Assembly (NCBI GenBank): GCA_022561145.1
Contig: JADFRS010000006.1
Location: 1-51,838 of the forward strand
Direction of reading: 5' to 3'
Length of the DNA: 51,838 nt
Source of the DNA: Gemmatimonadota bacterium
GTDB taxonomy: Bacteria; Gemmatimonadota; Gemmatimonadetes; Longimicrobiales; Gaopeijiaceae
Position numbers and translations under genes: made by a program. A model generated the notes under the pieces. It had not been told where the DNA came from. It saw nothing but the letters and a program-made list of their open reading frames with translations, and ran no database searches. Position 1 is the first letter of the stretch. Each line of letters starts with the position of its first letter. Below are positions 50,816 to 51,838 of this stretch, in pieces.

Positions 50816-51807
50816 GCCCGCCCGCCCTCGCCCAGCTTGCGGCGAAGCGCCTCGGCGAGCTGCTCGAGGAACAGCCTTGCATCGGCGATCACGCCCACCT
50901 GGGCGGCATAGCTCTTGTTGATGTCGGCGGCATCGACGGTGACATGGATGATGGTCTTGCCGTCGGGGATGACGCGGGTGAACGGCGCGTAGCTCAAGCT
51001 GGTGCCGACGGCGAGCAGGGTGTCGCAGGCGCGCAAGCACTCGTCGACCATGGCGGTGGCCACCAGCCCACCGGTGCCGGCGGCCAAGGGGTGGGTCTCG
51101 GGAAAGGCGCTCTTGCCTTGCAGGGTGGTCATCACGGCTGCGCCAAGCAGCTCGGCGACCTGTTGCAAGGCGTCGCTGGCTTCGGCGAAAAGCACCCCTT
51201 GGCCGGCCCAGATCAGCGGCTCCTCGGCGGCCAGCAGGCGCTCGGCGGCCTCCTCCACCGCGCCCTGGTCGGCGGCCGGGCGCAAGCGCGCCACCGGCTC
51301 GTAGTCGAGCGGCCCTTCGAAGTCCTGGTCGCAAATATCGCCCGGCACCTCAAGCATCACCGGCCCCGGCCTGCCCGAGCGCAGCGCCGTGAACGCGCGC
51401 CGCACATAGCTGGTCAACTGATCGGGAAGCAACAGCTTTTGCGCCAACTTGGTGGTGCCGGCGTAGTTGAGCTGGCTGTCGAACGTGGTCGGCACGCCGA
51501 CATGGCGCAGGCCGGGATGGCCGGGAAGGAACAGCACCGGCACCGAATCGGTATAGGCGTGGGCGATGCCGGCGAAGGCGTTCTCCGAGCCGGCCAGGGC
51601 CTGGACGGTGACGGTGCCGATCTGGCGCCCGTTGGTCGAGCGCGACACGCCGTCGGCCATGTTGCCGGCCACCCGCTCCTGGCGGGTGACGATGCTCCTC
51701 AACCCGGCGCGCGACATCGGCTCCATCACCGGGCTGAACGGATAACTGAAGCACTGCTGCACGCCTTCTTTCAGCAGCAGGCTCACCAACGCATCGCCGA
51801 CCTTCAT
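50737..51807 (-). CDS. Thiamine-diphosphate enzyme (acetolactate-synthase-like), C-terminus replaced
   Basis: The first about 330 residues are an ordinary TPP-enzyme N-domain plus central domain (VGDALVSLLLKEGVQQCF, RQERVAGNMADG, GRPGPVMLEVPGD, IWAGQGVLFAEASDALQ). The catalytic glutamate position is occupied by the RQER segment. Near residue 332 (about 50,812) the sequence leaves the family, and 24 unrelated codons lead to a stop. The C-terminal cofactor-binding domain with its GDG motif, some 200 residues, is missing. Codon use here differs from the rest of the window, with a much stronger bias to GCC/GGC and CAG. It is either a chimeric contig end or the edge of a transferred segment. Confidence 0.7.
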   Translation of the reverse strand: MKVGDALVSLLLKEGVQQCFSYPFSPVMEPMSRAGLRSIVTRQERVAGNMADGVSRSTNGRQIGTVTVQALAGSENAFAGIAHAYTDSVPVLFLPGHPGLRHVGVPTTFDSQLNYAGTTKLAQKLLLPDQLTSYVRRAFTALRSGRPGPVMLEVPGDICDQDFEGPLDYEPVARLRPAADQGAVEEAAERLLAAEEPLIWAGQGVLFAEASDALQQVAELLGAAVMTTLQGKSAFPETHPLAAGTGGLVATAMVDECLRACDTLLAVGTSLSYAPFTRVIPDGKTIIHVTVDAADINKSYAAQVGVIADARLFLEQLAEALRRKLGEGGRADRRASKLYGSSPWRQRSGRSLRYRE

Positions 51808-51838
51808 CGCGCCCCCCTCCCCTGATTGGCCCCTATGC

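Noticed and set aside
50944-51825. Plus-strand 293-residue frame at the window end
   Set aside because: It is His/Gln/Gly-rich antisense of the TPP-enzyme gene with the typical look of a shadow frame in GC-rich DNA.
1-51838. CRISPR array, IS element, phage or integron
   Set aside because: No regularly spaced repeats, transposase or integrase motifs were found on either strand. Short palindromes seen are isolated.

Overview
The window is GC-rich, gene-dense bacterial chromosome that reads like Gemmatimonadota. This lineage call is inferred from gene content and protein style, not from a marker-gene search. Supporting traits are a CBM9/DUF5916 outer-membrane protein, a decayed PadR plus ADOP-type permease pair, secreted M14 and M19 peptidases, a minor-pilin cassette with PilX/PilW/PilV/FimT-like members, and many GTG/TTG starts with 4-base stop/start overlaps. 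No phage, IS element, CRISPR array, rRNA or convincing tRNA was seen.

Layout. 1-2643 (minus): four overlapping minor pilin genes, the last cut by the window edge. 3259-5007 (plus): thyX, a truncated DUF1207-like fragment and a membrane-anchored TolB-like protein. 5125-6030 (minus): a histone-deacetylase-fold amidohydrolase. 6161-6625 (plus): an OsmC-family gene with an in-frame TGA exactly where relatives carry their first cysteine. A GC hairpin that fits the bacterial SECIS geometry follows the TGA, so I call it a selenoprotein. 6686-7006 (minus): remnants of a PadR regulator and a permease. 7149-9642 (plus): a Rieske domain fused to an FMN/3Fe-4S glutamate synthase domain, then a WPHHFD-motif protein. 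9674-13292 (minus): DUF5916 protein and an MshEN/receiver fusion. 13435-15249: a FakA-FakB (Dak/DegV) fusion. 15268-16716: two small hypotheticals and a phosphoribosyltransferase. 16726-19917 (minus): a VWA protein that has lost much of its metal site, and Rho.

20353-25088 (plus): small conserved ORF, MlaE/MlaF/MlaD lipid-transport genes, Nudix hydrolase, AI-2E-type permease. 25221-27305: two flavin disulfide-reductase-fold enzymes (FNR-type and thioredoxin reductase). 27316-30370: two SDRs and fumarase C. 30516-33283 (minus): hypothetical and M14 carboxypeptidase, with a plus-strand structured RNA between them (promoter, rod-like fold and intrinsic terminator). 33443-34612: M19 dipeptidase. 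34761-36528: PTPS, FolE and SDR, the gene set expected for a tetrahydrobiopterin-type pterin. 36545-41286: zinc ribbon protein, TPR proteins, ordinary Cys-type OsmC, acyl-CoA synthetase, CutA. 41283-45940: macro domain, transglutaminase and a two-gene ABC exporter, all overlapping. 45951-47688: Dph6-like protein with altered PP-loop, TerB-like protein, two tiny membrane proteins. 47701-50658 (minus): DUF1499, lipoprotein and DUF445 operon. From about 50,800 to the end, base and codon use change and a TPP-enzyme gene is cut in mid-protein, which looks like a chimeric contig join or a recent insertion edge.

The main themes are thiol/selenol redox (selenoprotein OsmC, Cys OsmC, TrxB, FNR), pterin metabolism (PTPS, FolE, SDR, PTR-like SDR, ThyX), envelope maintenance (Mla, DUF5916, DUF445, pili) and several domain fusions. 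The strongest candidate for something little described is the selenocysteine OsmC with its SECIS. Next are the Rieske-glutamate synthase fusion beside it, the structured RNA at 31.3 kb and the pterin cluster.
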